Origin: Porites lobata
Taxonomy: Eukaryota; Cnidaria; Anthozoa; Scleractinia; Poritidae
Length of the DNA: 64,000 nucleotides
Direction of reading: 5' to 3'
Assembly: GCA_942486035.1 (NCBI GenBank)
Contig: CALNXK010000071.1
Coordinates: forward strand, 463,501-527,500
Shown in pieces: positions 51,017 through 64,000 of this stretch. A program made the translations under genes and the position numbers. Every line of letters starts with the position of its first letter. The stretch's first letter is position 1. A model generated the notes under the pieces. It searched no databases and was not told the DNA's origin. It saw nothing but the letters and a program-made list of their open reading frames with translations.

Positions 51017-51333
51017 CTTCCTCCATACTAATGAGGGTCTTCCTGCATAATGATAACTGTCTTCCTCCATACTAAATTCCTTAGCAAAGCGTTTGCAAGA
51101 AAGATAGCGCGTTCAAAAACTGCTCGCTTTTATTTTGTACACATAACAGAGTCTACATGAACCTATCAGGGTTAAAAGAGACCGCGAAAGTCTAGTCAAG
51201 CCTATTGTTCCTATTGTAAAGGAAAGACGCTCCTTAGAAATGGAGGAAGGCACTTATTACGTATGGAGGAAGACAGTTATTAGTATGCAGGAAGACCCCC
51301 AAACAGGCGTAAAATGACCCTCTACCACTACTG

Positions 51334-52751
51334 TAAAACCTCAGAGCCGTGACCGAAAGTGACTATAATTGAACTGTATAATCTTTTGTGTATTTAAAAA
51401 ACAATGTTTTATTTAATTCCAGAGTGCAGAGTGTTGCGGAAACTATTGTTGGTTCCCTTGTGTCTTGGGGCGTGGTTATTGGGAGCCATTTTTAACATGT
51501 TTATCAACATAAATAGCTAACATTTTACACACAGATGTAAGAAAACGTGATTTAAAGTGATTAATTCTCAGAATTCTAGTCTAAGAAAAAATATTTGATT
51601 TTGTACAGCGGATACTGTTAAAAAATTACTTCCCTTTTAAAATACAAAGCAAGAACTCCTCTTATGAGAACAACTAGCATCACCGAAAAAAATGACCGAT
51701 TGGTGTTTTTCTGTGGAAGTTGTTCACTTCCTTTTCTATCATTTGTGTTAGGTCATTTGGTGGTCACATCAATAAACTGGTATCTTTTTCAACGAACATC
51801 AACCAATCAAATGTCTTATAGTTTCTTGATAAAATGAACAGGTACCACCGTGAACTTTTAAAATCACTGTTGTCGTTGCTGTTGCTCACTGCGGAATTCA
51901 GTTCCTGGCGACCTCGCTTTGAATTTATCAAAATACACGGCATGCAGCTATCAATTGAAGAACATCAAAAAAGGAGAACAAAACATTTCCAGACCACTTT
52001 AGTTTTGGACCAGGGGTCAATTTAATAAAACTCTTACAACTGTAGCTATTGTTCTCAGACTCTAAAACAATAGCTACACTTGTAAATTACACATGTAAAA
52101 ATTTTATTAAATTGACCCCAGCACGCTCCGAAGCCACGTAAAGGTTATTGCGGTTTTCGGATCAGTGTGCAAAGTTAGGGTGCCTCTCTTTACTGTGATG
52201 CATGTGTTATTGGTATAAATGTAGTATTAACCCTTAAACTGCAAGTCAGCGCCATTCGGTACAGGATGTATGCTCAATTTTTTATAAACAACATGTAGGG
52301 AGGTTAATGAAAAACCTTCTCCCCCCTCTCCCTGCCTTACTGAAGTCTTGATTTACAACTTTAGGAACATCTTTCCTTCGTCCTTTTTTAGATCAAGTTG
52401 TAATCTGACAAAAACCAATGCACCCAGAGCTGTAATTTAAACCACATTAAATAAAATTTATAGTTAAACCTAAGAGAGACAATTCTCAATGACCAGGTCT
52501 GCCGGTGTGATTTCTAGCATACACCCCAAAACTTGCCATTCTTATTGGACCTTATGGGTATCGTAAGTGGTCGCATGATTCATAGTCACCAGTTTCGAAA
52601 AACCTGACTTCTTCGGCGGAAATGGAAATTTTAGAACAAGTCCGCGTATTTTTCTTAATCCAACAAACCCGAAAATTACGTTATTTGTCTATTCGGTTTT
52701 GTCACATTCAGTTGAAAACCAAGCTATTGTTCGCAGACGCGGAAATTAGTG
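51334..52751. other. Intergenic DNA between the convergent genes, second part
   Basis: Apart from the palindromic element at 52011-52121 nothing is recognised. The end of the sulfatase transcript must lie here, but I see no convincing complement of AATAAA close to the stop. Confidence 0.5.
52011..52121. repeat. Palindromic foldback element with GGGGTCAATTTAATAAAA ends
   Basis: Left arm CAGGGGTCAATTTAATAAAA, right arm TTTTATTAAATTGACCCC, with an inner pair GTAGCTATTGTT and AACAATAGCTAC. 111 bases. Confidence 0.75.
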
Positions 52752-55700
52752 CTAATCCATCCAAGGGCTCCACACGCCTCCGAAATTATTGGGATTAGCT
52801 TTTGGATCCACTGGCTTGTTTCTCGGGGGCACCATGGTTTGTTTGAATTCCTCGAGCCACTGCAGCATTCGGTTCAGAACATTGGGGTTGTTCTTTGCTT
52901 GGTTGACATACTCGCAAGGATCGTTTTCAACATCAAATAAGCAAGGCCCTGCCTCTTTTGTACAACTAACTGCGGGACTGGGTGGCTTAGTACAAGTGAC
53001 GACGGCATTTTTCAACGTAGCAGCTCTGGAAGTTTGATTTGAGGTGTCGAATCCTGGAGGAGTATACCATCCACTCCAAGCTGTAGCTGTGAGGTTAGAA
53101 AAGGACAAAAAGCACTTCAATGAAAATAAGCAGTACATTGTCAATATCTCGGATAGCTAGCGAATTTTTGACGCGGTATGGAGCCTCGAAATAGCTTCCT
53201 AAAATGGTAGAAACCAGTCTGAGTAGAAAGGCAATAAAACACCAATAGGGACACATGACTTAAAATAAAAAAACAAAATAATTAAAAAAATCATGTTAAA
53301 ACGACAGCCGGGTATTCTCACCGCAACAAATGCGATTTTGATCGCTCAACCCATTACTTTGTTGACATTATTGTTGCTTAAGTTCCTATATAAAAAAAGT
53401 CTTTGATTTACTTACATATATTAACCAGCAGTTTCCAGTTTCTGAACCGGTAAGCTGCAGCACCAGTCATCGGGTCGATGTTGTGAAGAATTTCCAGCCG
53501 AGGCGACACGGTAGCATTAGTGAGTGCACCCCACATGTCAAGGCCGTCAACATTGCGCAGGTCATGAATATCTCCTCCTGCTGCAGAATACAGTGTAGGA
53601 AGCCAATCTGTCACGTGCATCAACTGCATGCTCACTCGGCCTGCTGTTTTTGAAATCAGAGGACTGTGCATAAACCCCGCACCACGGACACCTCCTGTTA
53701 TCAGTTAAAGGAAAAAAATAAGTTTAATGGGTTAGCGGGCAGAATAATATGTTATTTGTATTTAATCCCAGCTTTCTTGAATTTATTTGTGAGCCTATAG
53801 CTCATAGCTGTGGTGTAAGTGCGATAGACTTTTCCACGGTTTATTCAACTATTGACTGGGACCACTTAGCAAAAAAATCCGTCAACAAGGCTAAAAAGAA
53901 CGCATTAATTATAAAATTAGTAAAGACACTAAGTTTGAGAGTGATTTGTTGAAAACTAAGGAAGATATAGTTACGCTTCATCAAAACTTGAAAAAACAGA
54001 AAACAACAACAAAAAACAACAACAACAACAACAACAAAAAAACAAAAGCGTCCACGGTATACTCTCCCCAATCTTCCTCGGCCTTCAATCAAAGATGGCG
54101 ACGGTGGGAAATACTGAGCGCGCGCTCGCTGGCATTGCTTTGCTCACCTTCCCAAAGCGTGTCCTTGATACCCCTCAAAGGAAAGTTACAAGCGCTGTTC
54201 ATATCAAATCCTGCTGCTGGACCACCGTTATCAGTTGAGAAGACAATAACTGAGTTGTTGTACAAACCGCTGGCTTTAAGTGCATCAACAACCTGATAAG
54301 AAATTATCAGAAGACTTCAGGGAATTGTAGATACAAAGGCAGAATGTCAAGCAGCTAAAATTTGAAATCCAGAATTTCACGGATCATGGATAATAGAAGG
54401 ACTGAATTAAGGAAACTAGCTGATGTGATCGGTTCCAACATAGTGGAAAAATGTGACGTCACACCAGCGAGAACCATTCAACTTTACACACGTTTTCCGC
54501 TTCAGATTTTTCCTCATATATTTCGACTGGTTTGTGCCACATTTTCGCCATCGTTTATGATGGAACCATCCAACGCCATCTTGGAGACCAACCAATCGGT
54601 GATGAGAAATCCGTCCACGTGACATAAGTTTCCCATCCAGTCTCACCACCATTGTGATTAGTCAGTTATCTTTCAGTGGCATCGTGTTCCACTCCCTGAT
54701 TGCCCTTGTAAACTGCCAATCTCCAGTTGTTCAGAAGGTGAATAACGTTATCCACTGAATATTTTGTTAAACCAGTGGATAACTCAATTAGTTTCCCTAG
54801 TAAATATCCAATGGATACTAATTCATGGTTCCTCGAAAGACAATTAAGTTTAACCCACACGCCGACACAGTTAACGAAGCCTCGCACCGTCACTGCTTTT
54901 GGTAACTAACAATAGGCTTTAATCCCTTATTACATGTACAGCCGACCCCTCCCCTAAAAAAATGGAGAGGAGACGGCTGTACACAAGCTAAAGTTGGCAT
55001 CAATATCGTTTTCCTTACCTTTCCTACGCCCTGATCAAGAGAAGACACCATGGCAGCAAAAATCCTTCTGTTTTCATCTTCAATGTGAGAAAACTTCTTG
55101 ATTAAATTCGGGGGCGCTTGAAGCGGCTGAATAAAGTTTGCGCTATGAACTGCTTGGAACGGAAGGTACAAAAACAGCGGCTTAGAAGGATCATGCGTCT
55201 GAATAATATCCACGGCTTTTTCTGTAAACAGCTCTGTACTGTACTGGCCCCACTCTGTCTTTACGGGCTGAGAAAAGGGGAATAATCGTTCAGAGAAGGA
55301 TACGGAAAGAGACCCACTGGCGATATCGAGGCTGCGCTTGGGACTGGATTAGTCACGCAACGCTCATCTGGGGAGAAGCGTTGCGTGACAACACAAACAA
55401 CGGCTGTGTAGCAGACCAGAGACTGGGCGGTGTTGCCGATCGAAATGCTATATTGGAATGCATGGGAGTCTATTGTCTACTATTTCCTTTCTATTGAAGC
55501 AACAGAACTTCTAAATAGCTTACTCACCTCAGTACCATTGCGAAAGTCCAGACCCTGTCCGGATTTTGCTAGGTTTGAGTGATCCCAATAATCTTCTTTT
55601 CCACCCCAATAACCAAAGAAAGAGTCAAATCCTCTCTTGGTGGGTGTGTAGTCAGTTTGAAAGAATCCAAGGTGCCACTAATAAAAAACGTTAGAGAAAA

Positions 55701-57508
55701 GGAACATGCAAACAAAACCTCCAGGACCAACCTGTTATGAGGTAACATCTGTGTAATGTGTAATGGGTTCACATAAACTCTCACAAAATGACATTTACAG
55801 TCAACCCACTTAAAGATGGACAGTGCTGTCTGTCCTAACTGTCAGTCTTAAGGTGCTTTCCATTTGTCAGAACTGACTGGCCAGACCATTCCAGTCATAA
55901 TGAGAATTTCACTTCTAATCAAACTATCCAGTCAGATCCCAAATAGCATTCATGAAGGAAAGGGTGTTTCAACAAAAACTCTGAAAAAAAAGCACTTTTT
56001 ATTGTCAAAATGCCTGGTCTGGCTATGATCAGGCCAGCCAGTTCTGACTTTTGGAAAGTGCCCTTAGAGTCTAAGAGGTGTTCTCTTTATTGAGGGAGAG
56101 GCGAGAACCAAAACACAGCCAGTAATTCTCAAACTTGGGAAAAATGTAAAAACTGGAACACTGTGATCCACGCAGGGGAACAAAATAATACCCTGGGTGC
56201 CAGAGACTTGCATACAAGAAAAACACCTCTGGTACCCAGGGTAGGGAACAAAGAGTCAAGTACTGTACATGCATTTGCTTATGTAATTTGCTTCCCCAAG
56301 TTCAAATTTAAAGTGATATATAGATATCCACATTACTGTATTTTTAACAACCCAAACCACCTCTCAAGTCTCCTCTGAAAGTTTGAAAAGTGTCAGTGAG
56401 GTGTCCGTCTTATATGTATAAACTGACTGAACAACAAAAGGGACCAACACCAGGGGTGCAGACAAACCACCAGGGTAGAAAACTTTTGTGTAAGCAAATT
56501 ACAATAAAATTTGACGGGGTAGGAGAAAAACCTGCTATAAAAAAACACAAATCCAAATCTGCTGAACAGACTAAAAAGAGTAGAAAAACTGCGTCGCCTC
56601 AAATCACAGCCAATGTTTCCTGAACCTTCCCAAACAAAATGGCACGAAACTTTTGCTTTTCCAACTGGAATTTCCAGTTTTCTAATGTAAATGCTAAGTA
56701 CCCCTGGTGACCCTTTCATAGAATGAGGTGGCATTCATTCAGAGAGTGACAGAATCAGAACTCTTCTGGACCTTTACTCATTGTTAACTTTTCTAAGTTC
56801 AAATCATCATGGAGGATATGTACTACAAAAACCAAAACCCCAGATACCTTTCCAACTGCATGTGTGGCATATCCCAGCTTTTGAAGATACTGAGGCAAAA
56901 TAGTCTCATTCAAACCAAGTCCATATGGTTGAGATATTTGAATAACACTATGTTGCATACCTGGAGACATACATATGCACAGCATAAAATATACAACAGT
57001 AGTAATACAAAAGCAAAGAATAAAATACAGCTGTAGATAAATTCAGCTAACCAAATTTCCGATGTATGGGTAGGTGTTAGTGCATTCTTTATTTCATTTG
57101 AAACACTTTTTGTTAGTGTGTGGGTCACATTTCTGGATTATTTCTAGAAATGAGCACTGTTATTTACACCCATTGCCAATAGATGCGTGTGGGGAAGGTG
57201 CCTGAGTAAACTGAGGGAGCCACAAGCGAGAGTGAAGGTAACCATGACAACCCTGTGAGCGGCAACCACTAGGCACCATCACAGTTTTCAGATACTTACC
57301 AAGACCCACCCAGAGGGAGGGAAGGGCTGGGAGCAAAAAGGCTTTGACACAAGCACAAGCAAAGGCCATGCATGCAAAATGACTTGACCTCCGAAGGAGT
57401 GCAGCTGTAAAAATACTGCGGCCCTGAAAAAGCCCTAGGCCCGCCCTACATACGATAAGTCAAGGAGACCGCTGGCCAGTATTGTCTTGTGTAATTACAT
57501 TTAGCCAC

Positions 57509-57543
<35 letters not shown>

Positions 57544-60200
57544 CATTATTATTATTATTGTTATTATTTCTTTCTATTATTATTTTTTCACTTTTCTCTG
57601 TTTGATTCAACTGTGCTCATTCATATTATAGTTTGAAACATTTCTTCCCCCAGAAAGAAGTTTTGACATTAAAGTTGCCACTGGTGGTTCATTATTATTA
57701 ATGATGTCAAAAGCAGCACAAGCAAAATGAATCTGCATGAGCGTTTACAGGCTGTTCTTGGGTCAATGGGTCAAACATGAGCACCCTATTCTAGCGAGGG
57801 TAACGATCTAACATTACCTCAGCAACAAACAGAAAGTTTCAGCGTGCAAAGAAAGTGGTTTCCGATAGCCCTGTGCTAGTGGATTTTGTAAACGGGCTCA
57901 TGAATCCTGTTCTTAACTTAAAGGGCAAGTGAAGTTTTGGGGGAAATTCAATCCATGCTGCTCATGGGCTACTTAATAGACTCTTGGGCTAATACATACT
58001 AGCAACAACTTGCCTAAATGGCAAGCCGTTAAAACAACTTTCTTTGCACCCTGAAGTTTTAACCTTGGTAAAAATCGTAAGTCATATAATTTTTTGTTTA
58101 AATTTCATCACCACCCACCTGTATGGATGGGGTATCTACCAGTCATGATAGCACTGCGGGTTGGTGTACATATGTGCTGCACATAATAGTTATTCAGAAT
58201 GATTCCATTGTTTGCCAGACCATCAAGATTTGGAGTTGGGATCTGCGGTGAGCCATGAAAACTTACATCATCCCACCCCTAAAAGTAGTCAGAAAACAAA
58301 AGGACTTGTTAGCAAAATAGTAGCGAAATAAAATTATTAATTTTAACACTAGGCTGCCATAGCTGGTTTTTATTTTTCAAGAAAATCAACTTTACCCCAT
58401 TCTTTTTCATAGAGCTTTGTTGCTCGTTCGCATACACTCCAATCCCCAACAAATCTATACACACTACACTAAAATTAATTTCTCTTTTGCCATTGTTTTC
58501 CTGATTCGGCATTTTGAGGGCAGATTCAGTTGTTTTATGTTCAAAGGTGTTCCCCACCTAGAAAACTGGGGCTTAACCCATAACTTCTAGAAATTTTGCC
58601 CAAAAACACCATTTCAAACTAGTTGGGTCAATTTTTGGTCACTTGTCTGGCCAAAACAAACCAAGACTGCACAAAACCCTGTTAATAAAATGAGCATTAT
58701 GCAGCCTACTGTTCTTGATGCTACATATCAGCTTGCAAAGACTGTCCCTTTGCAGATTTAACAAAATGTCAAGATAGTTTTGTGGGGAAAAAAGTGACAC
58801 TGCAGTCTTGACTTTAACATTTCAATTACTCCCTTTCTTCTTCTTTCTTATTGCTTTTGCTGGACATGCTAAGCTTCATATCCGTGGAAAAAGTTTTTGT
58901 GAAAACTTTAAGGATCCTAGGATTACATGAAATTAAGTGCAAGTCATAGTGGGTAGAAAGTTCAGCAAGAGTTCTCTTAGGAATTATTTCCGGGTCAGCT
59001 TCAAGAAGTTTGCATTTTTTATCTGGCCTGTTTGACTGAAACAAGCTCATTCCATTATGGTTCGCACAAGCTTATTGTTAATTAGTTCCCTATAATATAT
59101 AATTTATGATGGGACATCCCAAGTAATATGTACAAGGGAATGGATGCAAATGGTAGTTCAGGAGTGAATGAGTTAAGCACAAATGGGTTTCATTGCATTT
59201 ATAAACCTGCAAACACACTAGTCTGGAGTGGGGGGGGGGGGCGGGCGGAGAAGGGGGGCACTCCCTATAAGGGCCTATATGAGGAGGCTCCATTCAAAAG
59301 GGACTTTTCATTTAGGATATGGGTATATCAAAGGAATTGATGATCATATTATGGATTAAAAATAAACTGTTTGATTTTTTTTAATCAAATCCCAGCAGTG
59401 AACTGCATGTTCAGTAACACTTCCTTATTAAACATAGATGCTAAACCATCTCAACACATAGTATTGATTTAATCATGGCGGCAACACGCTCAAAGACGTC
59501 CTCTGATTCAAAACGTGGAAATTTTGAGGAAGACGATGTCCAAATGCCCCTTAAACTAGTCAGACAAAATGCAACCTAAATACCTTAACACCTCATATCT
59601 ATATTTTCCTCTAAACGCACTTATATACTTAAATAAACGACTTTTTTCTTTATTTCTTAAAATGCCGCCTAGTGTTTTAATTGCCCGTGGTGGGAAATCT
59701 CTATTCCTCATAAGCTCGGCTTCTCAGAGATTTCCCCGCCACAGTCACTCCTCCCAAGTAATGCACAAATTTTAAATTTAATGTTAGTTAACCTATTTAT
59801 TATCGTTTTTATTCTGCTTGTAATTCATTGTGTGTGGCAAAATAATAAAATAAATAAAATAAAAAATAAATAAATATTATTTCTTACTGCTCTCTCAAGA
59901 TCTTAAAGGACAAACCTGGCATCCCTTGAGACTGTGTCCACATAAAGGTGGGGGGTTCATGTACTTGCCAGGTAGTTAACTGATACAAGTGTCATTAGAA
60001 ATGATATGAACTTATATCAGACCCTAAAGCAGAGGCCTACAGCTGTAGCAAGAAGAAATAGTGCCAAAGCACTGATATAGAAGAGGCTTAAATCAAAATA
60101 AACTTACCAGATCATCTGCAAGTATAAATATAATATTTGGTGGCTGCTTAGCTGTAGATGCTGCACACAGCATGGCCAACACCAGCACAAACCAAGCCAT
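52752..60200 (-). CDS. Arylsulfatase B-like sulfatase
   Basis: Eight coding exons on the minus strand (60200-60108, 58278-58119, 56960-56848, 55677-55528, 55267-55019, 54292-54148, 53694-53416, 53086-52752) join in frame to 507 codons plus TAG. The family hydrolyses sulfate esters, classically 4-sulfated N-acetylgalactosamine in dermatan/chondroitin sulfate, in lysosomes. Visible features: signal peptide (residues 1-17), metal-binding Asp29-Asp30, CTPTR at 68-72 (Cys68 would become formylglycine), Lys122 and His124 in GKWHLG, His213, Asp276-Asn277 and Lys298. The full active site is therefore present. Length is close to human ARSB (about 530) and the coding exon count is similar. The start ATG lies six bases after a plausible acceptor at 60207, so a non-coding 5' exon probably lies upstream. 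Cnidarians carry many ARSB paralogues, so substrate is unknown. Confidence 0.88.
55849..56068. repeat. Foldback element with TAAGGTGCTTTCCA ends
   Basis: Left end TAAGGTGCTTTCCATTTGTC then AGAACTGACTGGCCAGACC; right end GGCCAGCCAGTTCTGAC then TTTTGGAAAGTGCCCTTA. A half-copy appears near 18340-18405 and its duplicate near 21370-21430. Confidence 0.7.
57510..57568. repeat. TAT/ATT microsatellite
   Basis: A nearly uninterrupted TTA tract with one CAT and one GTT unit, in the intron between sulfatase exons 2 and 3. Confidence 0.95.
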
Positions 60201-61871
60201 CTGTGGCTGGAATTAAAAACATTACTTTTCACTGCCAGTGCTCATATTGTTTGTTTGTTTTATTTATTTGCCACACAAAAATAGACATTACAAATAATAT
60301 AAGATAAGTAGAAACAACCTTGGTGAGGAGACCCAACGGAAAAACTATAAGAGCTTATGAAAGAATAGGCCTCCTCGAACTATGGGCTAAAGCTCCTTAC
60401 ATCAGTTGAAGAAAAGATGGCCAAAAGTCAAAAGAGGAAATAATTTAAGATCGGTTTTCATATTTACTTAACCCACTCGCTCCTGGAAATTTTCCTGAAA
60501 AAAGTATTTTGAAGCTAGTCAAGCGGTATTCTTGTCATTGTCGTGCTATAAATTAGATCTAAAACTTATCATAAAGCCATTTACAGGTCGTACACTTCAC
60601 GGCCTTCTGATCCAGATACAAAATATTAGCTTGCGAAGTTGGGGCATGTACAGAAAGCAACATTTTAAGATTTCAGGTCAATGTTATTAAAATGTTTTTT
60701 GCCTTAATTTTATATCCGTGTCCTTGACTGAATTGAGCTCAATCTGGTATGGTTTGGGAGATCTTTTCACTCTGCATCAGGTAGCGACAAAGTTGTCCTT
60801 GACCATTTAAACTGATACCGTCACCAGCAGTAGAAGAATTAGGGACATGGATCTGCACAGGTGGTTATGGGCGGCTCAGGGGCAAATGGGTTATAAATAA
60901 AAATTTAATCTTTAGTATTTTCTTTAAGGAGGAGAGGGTCTGTGGGTTGATGACTTCGTTGTCAAGTCAATTAAAAAACATGGGTCTTAGAAAAGAGCTG
61001 AGAACTTCTTAGTGTTTGTTGGACAATAGGGTTACACAGTAGGCTTGGGAATTTCTTGTATTGTAAGAGTGAAATTGATTGCTTTGGGAGAAATTGTTGT
61101 TAAACCACTGAGTATATGTATTGTCACTGTCTTACAAGTTGATTTTGAATTAGAACTTATTTTAAGAATATAATACAGTTGTAAGTAAATAAAAAATTTC
61201 TTGGCAGTCTATAAAAGCTTGTTTTTGCAACTGAGAGCTGTCAGTAGAAGGCTTTTATTTTCTGTCTGCAAAGAAACTTTTCATACCTTTTTTTTAAACT
61301 CAGTATGGTAGGAATAAACATAAGTTGTCAATTAAAATAATCAACCAAGAATGGGTTGAATCTGAGACCATGAACCTTTATTTAAACTTTTTCAACTTTA
61401 TTTAAATTTGGAAATATAACAAAAAAAAAAAAAGAAATACATTGGGACTGGCCTGCAGTTAGCGAGGCTATTCGAGGCAGGCAAGGCTACATAATTTACT
61501 ACAAACTAGACAAATACGAAGAAATTAGACGTTATATAACTATATATATTTATCAGTAAATAAATACTATTCTACTTAAATACAAGGACAATATTAAAGT
61601 GAAATTTTAAAAATAAAATAAAATGAAAATAAAGGACAAGAGAATTACTTTTTCATTTTCACAATAATAGTATCCACATCAATATAAACGTCTTCAGTTT
61701 GAAGGATTTAGCACTGCGTTTAGTGATCTTTTAAAGCTTTTTTCGAACCTACATGTACTCTTCAATTCTTTGACAAATGAACGGATTTTGTCCTAAACAG
61801 GGTGAGAATTTCCGCACCCGCCTTTCTTCTTTAGCGCGCCCAACCAAAACCGCCATGCTACACAGGCCAGT

Positions 61872-62330
61872 TAGGCTTGGATAAATTCTTCTCGTAAATT
61901 GGCTTATTCTCATGCTGGCAGTGCTCATAAAAATCGCTTATTCTGCTCAAAATTCTTCTTGGACACCCTTATTCTGCTCAAATTCAGCTCGGTATCCGAA
62001 AAAATTTTCGGCCATATTTATTTTCACAAATATAGAAGGGAACCTGGGCCTAACCCCTTAAAACTAATTAGATATTGTAATTCATCTTATTTTTAGTGTG
62101 AATGCATTGTACCTACTTAATAACTGAATTAATCACAAGGTATTTTCCATTTGTCATTTATATAGTTTTAAATTTTTCTTACAACTGTTATACATATCAT
62201 TAGTGCCGCTGACTTTCCCTTATTCTGTTCAAATTCTGCTCAAAAATGCCTTACTCTGCCGGCAGAATGCCCGTCTCAATAATCACTTATTCTGCTCAAA
62301 ATTCTCCCGGCAGAATTTGTCCAAGCCTAA
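61872..62330. repeat. Foldback element with TAGGCTTGGA ends
   Basis: Left end TAGGCTTGGATAAATTCTT, right end AGAATTTGTCCAAGCCTAA. Inside are five or more TTATTCTGCTCAAA-type units. Probably a non-autonomous DNA element. Confidence 0.65.
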
Positions 62331-62818
62331 GGCTAGTGTGTGCTGTGTGCCCTTCGAATCCCAAAGGCAACCCTGGTTGATATTTTGAAACCCTCAACAC
62401 AGAACCAAGTTAATTGTGAACCTAAAACAACCTCATAAGAGTCAACTGTTTTCCATCCGTTTATTATCCAGGTCAGTAATACATAAAGTACAGTGTGAAA
62501 GTAATACTAGAAAACTCCTGTTGTATCATTTATGTATTTATGTATACATGCAATGAACAAAACTAAACGAGTGCAATGATCTTATGTTTATGGTACACTT
62601 GACATCGACGCACCTTGATTAAAACACTGACATAAAAGCATTATTTCTATTTGAAAGGAGGATTTGTGGCATATATTGGCAATGTCAACTTTTTCCCATT
62701 TGTAACTGCGGTTTCGGTATTTGGGTAAATTGTGATGCGGTATTGCGGTATTCTTGTGCTACCATGTGTGGTATTGCGGTATCCGTACCTCCCTTACGCC
62801 CCCCTCTGAAAACTGGTA

Positions 62819-63127
62819 CAGTCAAACCCCACGTATAAGGACCTGGATTTTAAGAACCTGTTTGGCTTAAATTTTCATTTTAAGCCCCCTTCACATAACA
62901 ACCTATTACGGCTAAAATTTTAAGTTAGGTTCTTATCAGTGGAGTCGCTGTAAAAGTGTATCAACTTTGAAATGGCATTTCAGAGAACTGACTATGAGTT
63001 TTGTTTTGTTAAGGACATACCTGCACTGTACTGCCTTTAGGCATTACTGTACCATTTATATAAGAACCTGTTCAGGCTAAATTAAAAAATTCAGATTCTT
63101 ATACGCATTAAATAAGGGGTGGCACTG
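62819..63127. repeat. Probable foldback element with CAGTCAAACCCC end
   Basis: Left end ACAGTCAAACCCCACGTATA is partly mirrored by TATACGCATTAAATAAGGGG then TGGCACTG on the right. Internal units TAAGAACCTG occur in both halves. The inverted match is imperfect. Confidence 0.4.
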
Positions 63128-64000
63128 GTAAATTTAAGTGCAAAGGTTAATCACTATTCCGGTATGCAAAAGAACGTAACGAATGTCTTATTTTCGTACC
63201 TGGTAACTTGTGGAAATGAGAACTTTCATCGCAACACTCAGCTCCACCAGTACGCCAAAACTAAAGGTGAAAATCACATGTCGGTTTCCAGTCCTCACGG
63301 GTTCGCTCTTTGGACATGTGATTAAGACATGTGACAGGTGTGTGACTTTGTTACTTACATGATGTTCTTCTGTAGGAAATTTCGCTACTCAAGAAAGCAT
63401 TAAAAACACAGATAAGGTAAGACGTTCGGAATTGGAAGTTTTAGCAGGTAAAGCGTTGTATTAACTGCAGTTTGTGGAGAAAAGGAAGGAGGTGGTCATT
63501 CTTTAGAGTTGCACTTTATATCAGCCCGCCACTATACATGCGTGCGTTCTGGCATTCTTTCCTGACTTGTTGACTAAGATCTTGTAGACTGAACTACAAA
63601 CACATCCCAAACAAATAATGGTGAACTCAATCCAAATTGATGTTTATTTATGTGCTTCAAGCAGTCAGCTATAACATGCTACACCTGGCCCAAGGGCAAG
63701 GTTGGGTTGTTCGAAAGCGGGTTAAATCCTAACCTCAGTGGCTTTAAAATTTTAATCGCAGGTTTGTTGCGTTCTTCAAACACCGGTTAGCTTAAACCTC
63801 GGGTTAAACAGCGGGTTAAATTTAACCCTACTAGCTAGGTAGGTTAAATAACTAACCTCAGGTTAAATGATAGTGAAAGCATTATTTTTAAACAGCCCGA
63901 CCATAAAACTCTGCATATTCGCTCACGCAAATCGCTTTCTATTGACGCTTTCATAGACGACCTTTCTTGTGCTCCCTGGAGTACACTTGAGGTGTTTAAT

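Larger units (their letters stand above)
50360..51333. repeat. Outer foldback element of a three-layer nest
   Basis: Left end CAGTA...AGTAGTGGTAGAGGGTCATTTT with CCTGTTTGGTGTCTTCC; the right end is its reverse complement (GGAAGACCCCCAAACAGGCG ... CTCTACCACTACTG). The left copy has four extra bases near the tip. A second inverted pair (CTTCCTCCATACTAA and complement) lies inside. Confidence 0.75.
53087..60107 (-). other. Introns of the sulfatase gene
   Basis: None of the seven introns contains another gene I can support. The second and third (56961-58118 and 55678-56847) carry a TAT/ATT microsatellite at 57510-57568, a foldback element at 55849-56068, and a short inverted repeat at about 56199-56245 (ACCCTGGGTGCCAGAG and its complement). 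The 1.8 kb first intron has a G-run at 59230-59242 and AT-rich sequence. An AAC repeat at about 54007-54046 lies in the 53695-54147 intron. Sequence at 57160-57480 is less AT-rich than its surroundings and unidentified. Confidence 0.6.
60207..64000. other. Upstream flank of the sulfatase gene, no second gene seen
   Basis: A non-coding first exon and promoter for the sulfatase are expected here, because the exon at 60206 starts with an acceptor, but I cannot place them. The region holds AT-rich sequence, an A-tract at about 61422, foldback elements at 61872-62330 and about 62819-63127, and GGTTAAA-rich sequence at 63700-63870. No coding frame is convincing. Confidence 0.5.

Noticed and set aside
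63700..63870. GGTTAA-rich stretch resembling telomere repeat
   Set aside because: Units are irregular, on both strands and widely spaced, unlike TTAGGG arrays. More like a foldback repeat.

Overview
The window looks like nuclear DNA of an anthozoan cnidarian, most likely a stony coral. This is an inference: it is AT-rich, introns are short to medium with GT..AG borders, coding exons are small and regular in phase, the protein families are metazoan extracellular ones, and foldback DNA elements, tRNA-derived SINEs and dead LINEs are dense. No bacterial operon, CRISPR array or rRNA gene was seen.

Plus strand, 2257-47263: one very large secreted-protein gene can be assembled exon by exon, with compatible splice phases at every junction but one. 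It starts with a signal peptide (M at 2257). Eighteen F5/8 type C (discoidin) domains follow (6121-38153), then seven complete thrombospondin type 1 repeats (TSRs; 38834-45517) plus one relic half repeat, then two tandem copies of a Cys-rich, roughly 95-residue domain I could not assign to a family (46046-47263), ending at a TAA. The product would be about 3,500 residues. The discoidin domains alternate strictly between two subtypes, so the array is nine two-domain units. Units D5-D6, D7-D8 and D9-D10 are near-identical, introns included, with a period of about 3.03 kb. The exception is domain 18, whose first exon lacks a usable splice donor and runs into a stop.

Minus strand, 60200-52752: a complete eight-coding-exon arylsulfatase B-like gene of 507 codons. 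It has a signal peptide, the CxPxR sulfatase motif and every expected metal- and substrate-binding residue. It converges on the discoidin/TSR gene.

Introns and intergenic DNA hold mobile-element debris: two LINE reverse transcriptase relics inside discoidin introns, a third LINE fragment on the minus strand, three tRNA-like SINE pieces, and at least a dozen foldback (MITE-like) elements. Two of these are nested insertions, one of them three layers deep at 50360-51333. The first 2 kb and the last 3.8 kb hold no gene I can support.

The large gene encodes a modular matrix or cell-surface adhesive protein. Discoidin domains typically bind glycans or phospholipids, and TSRs bind glycosaminoglycans and other matrix proteins. 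The sulfatase would act on sulfated glycans in lysosomes or outside the cell. A functional link between the two is not shown by the sequence.
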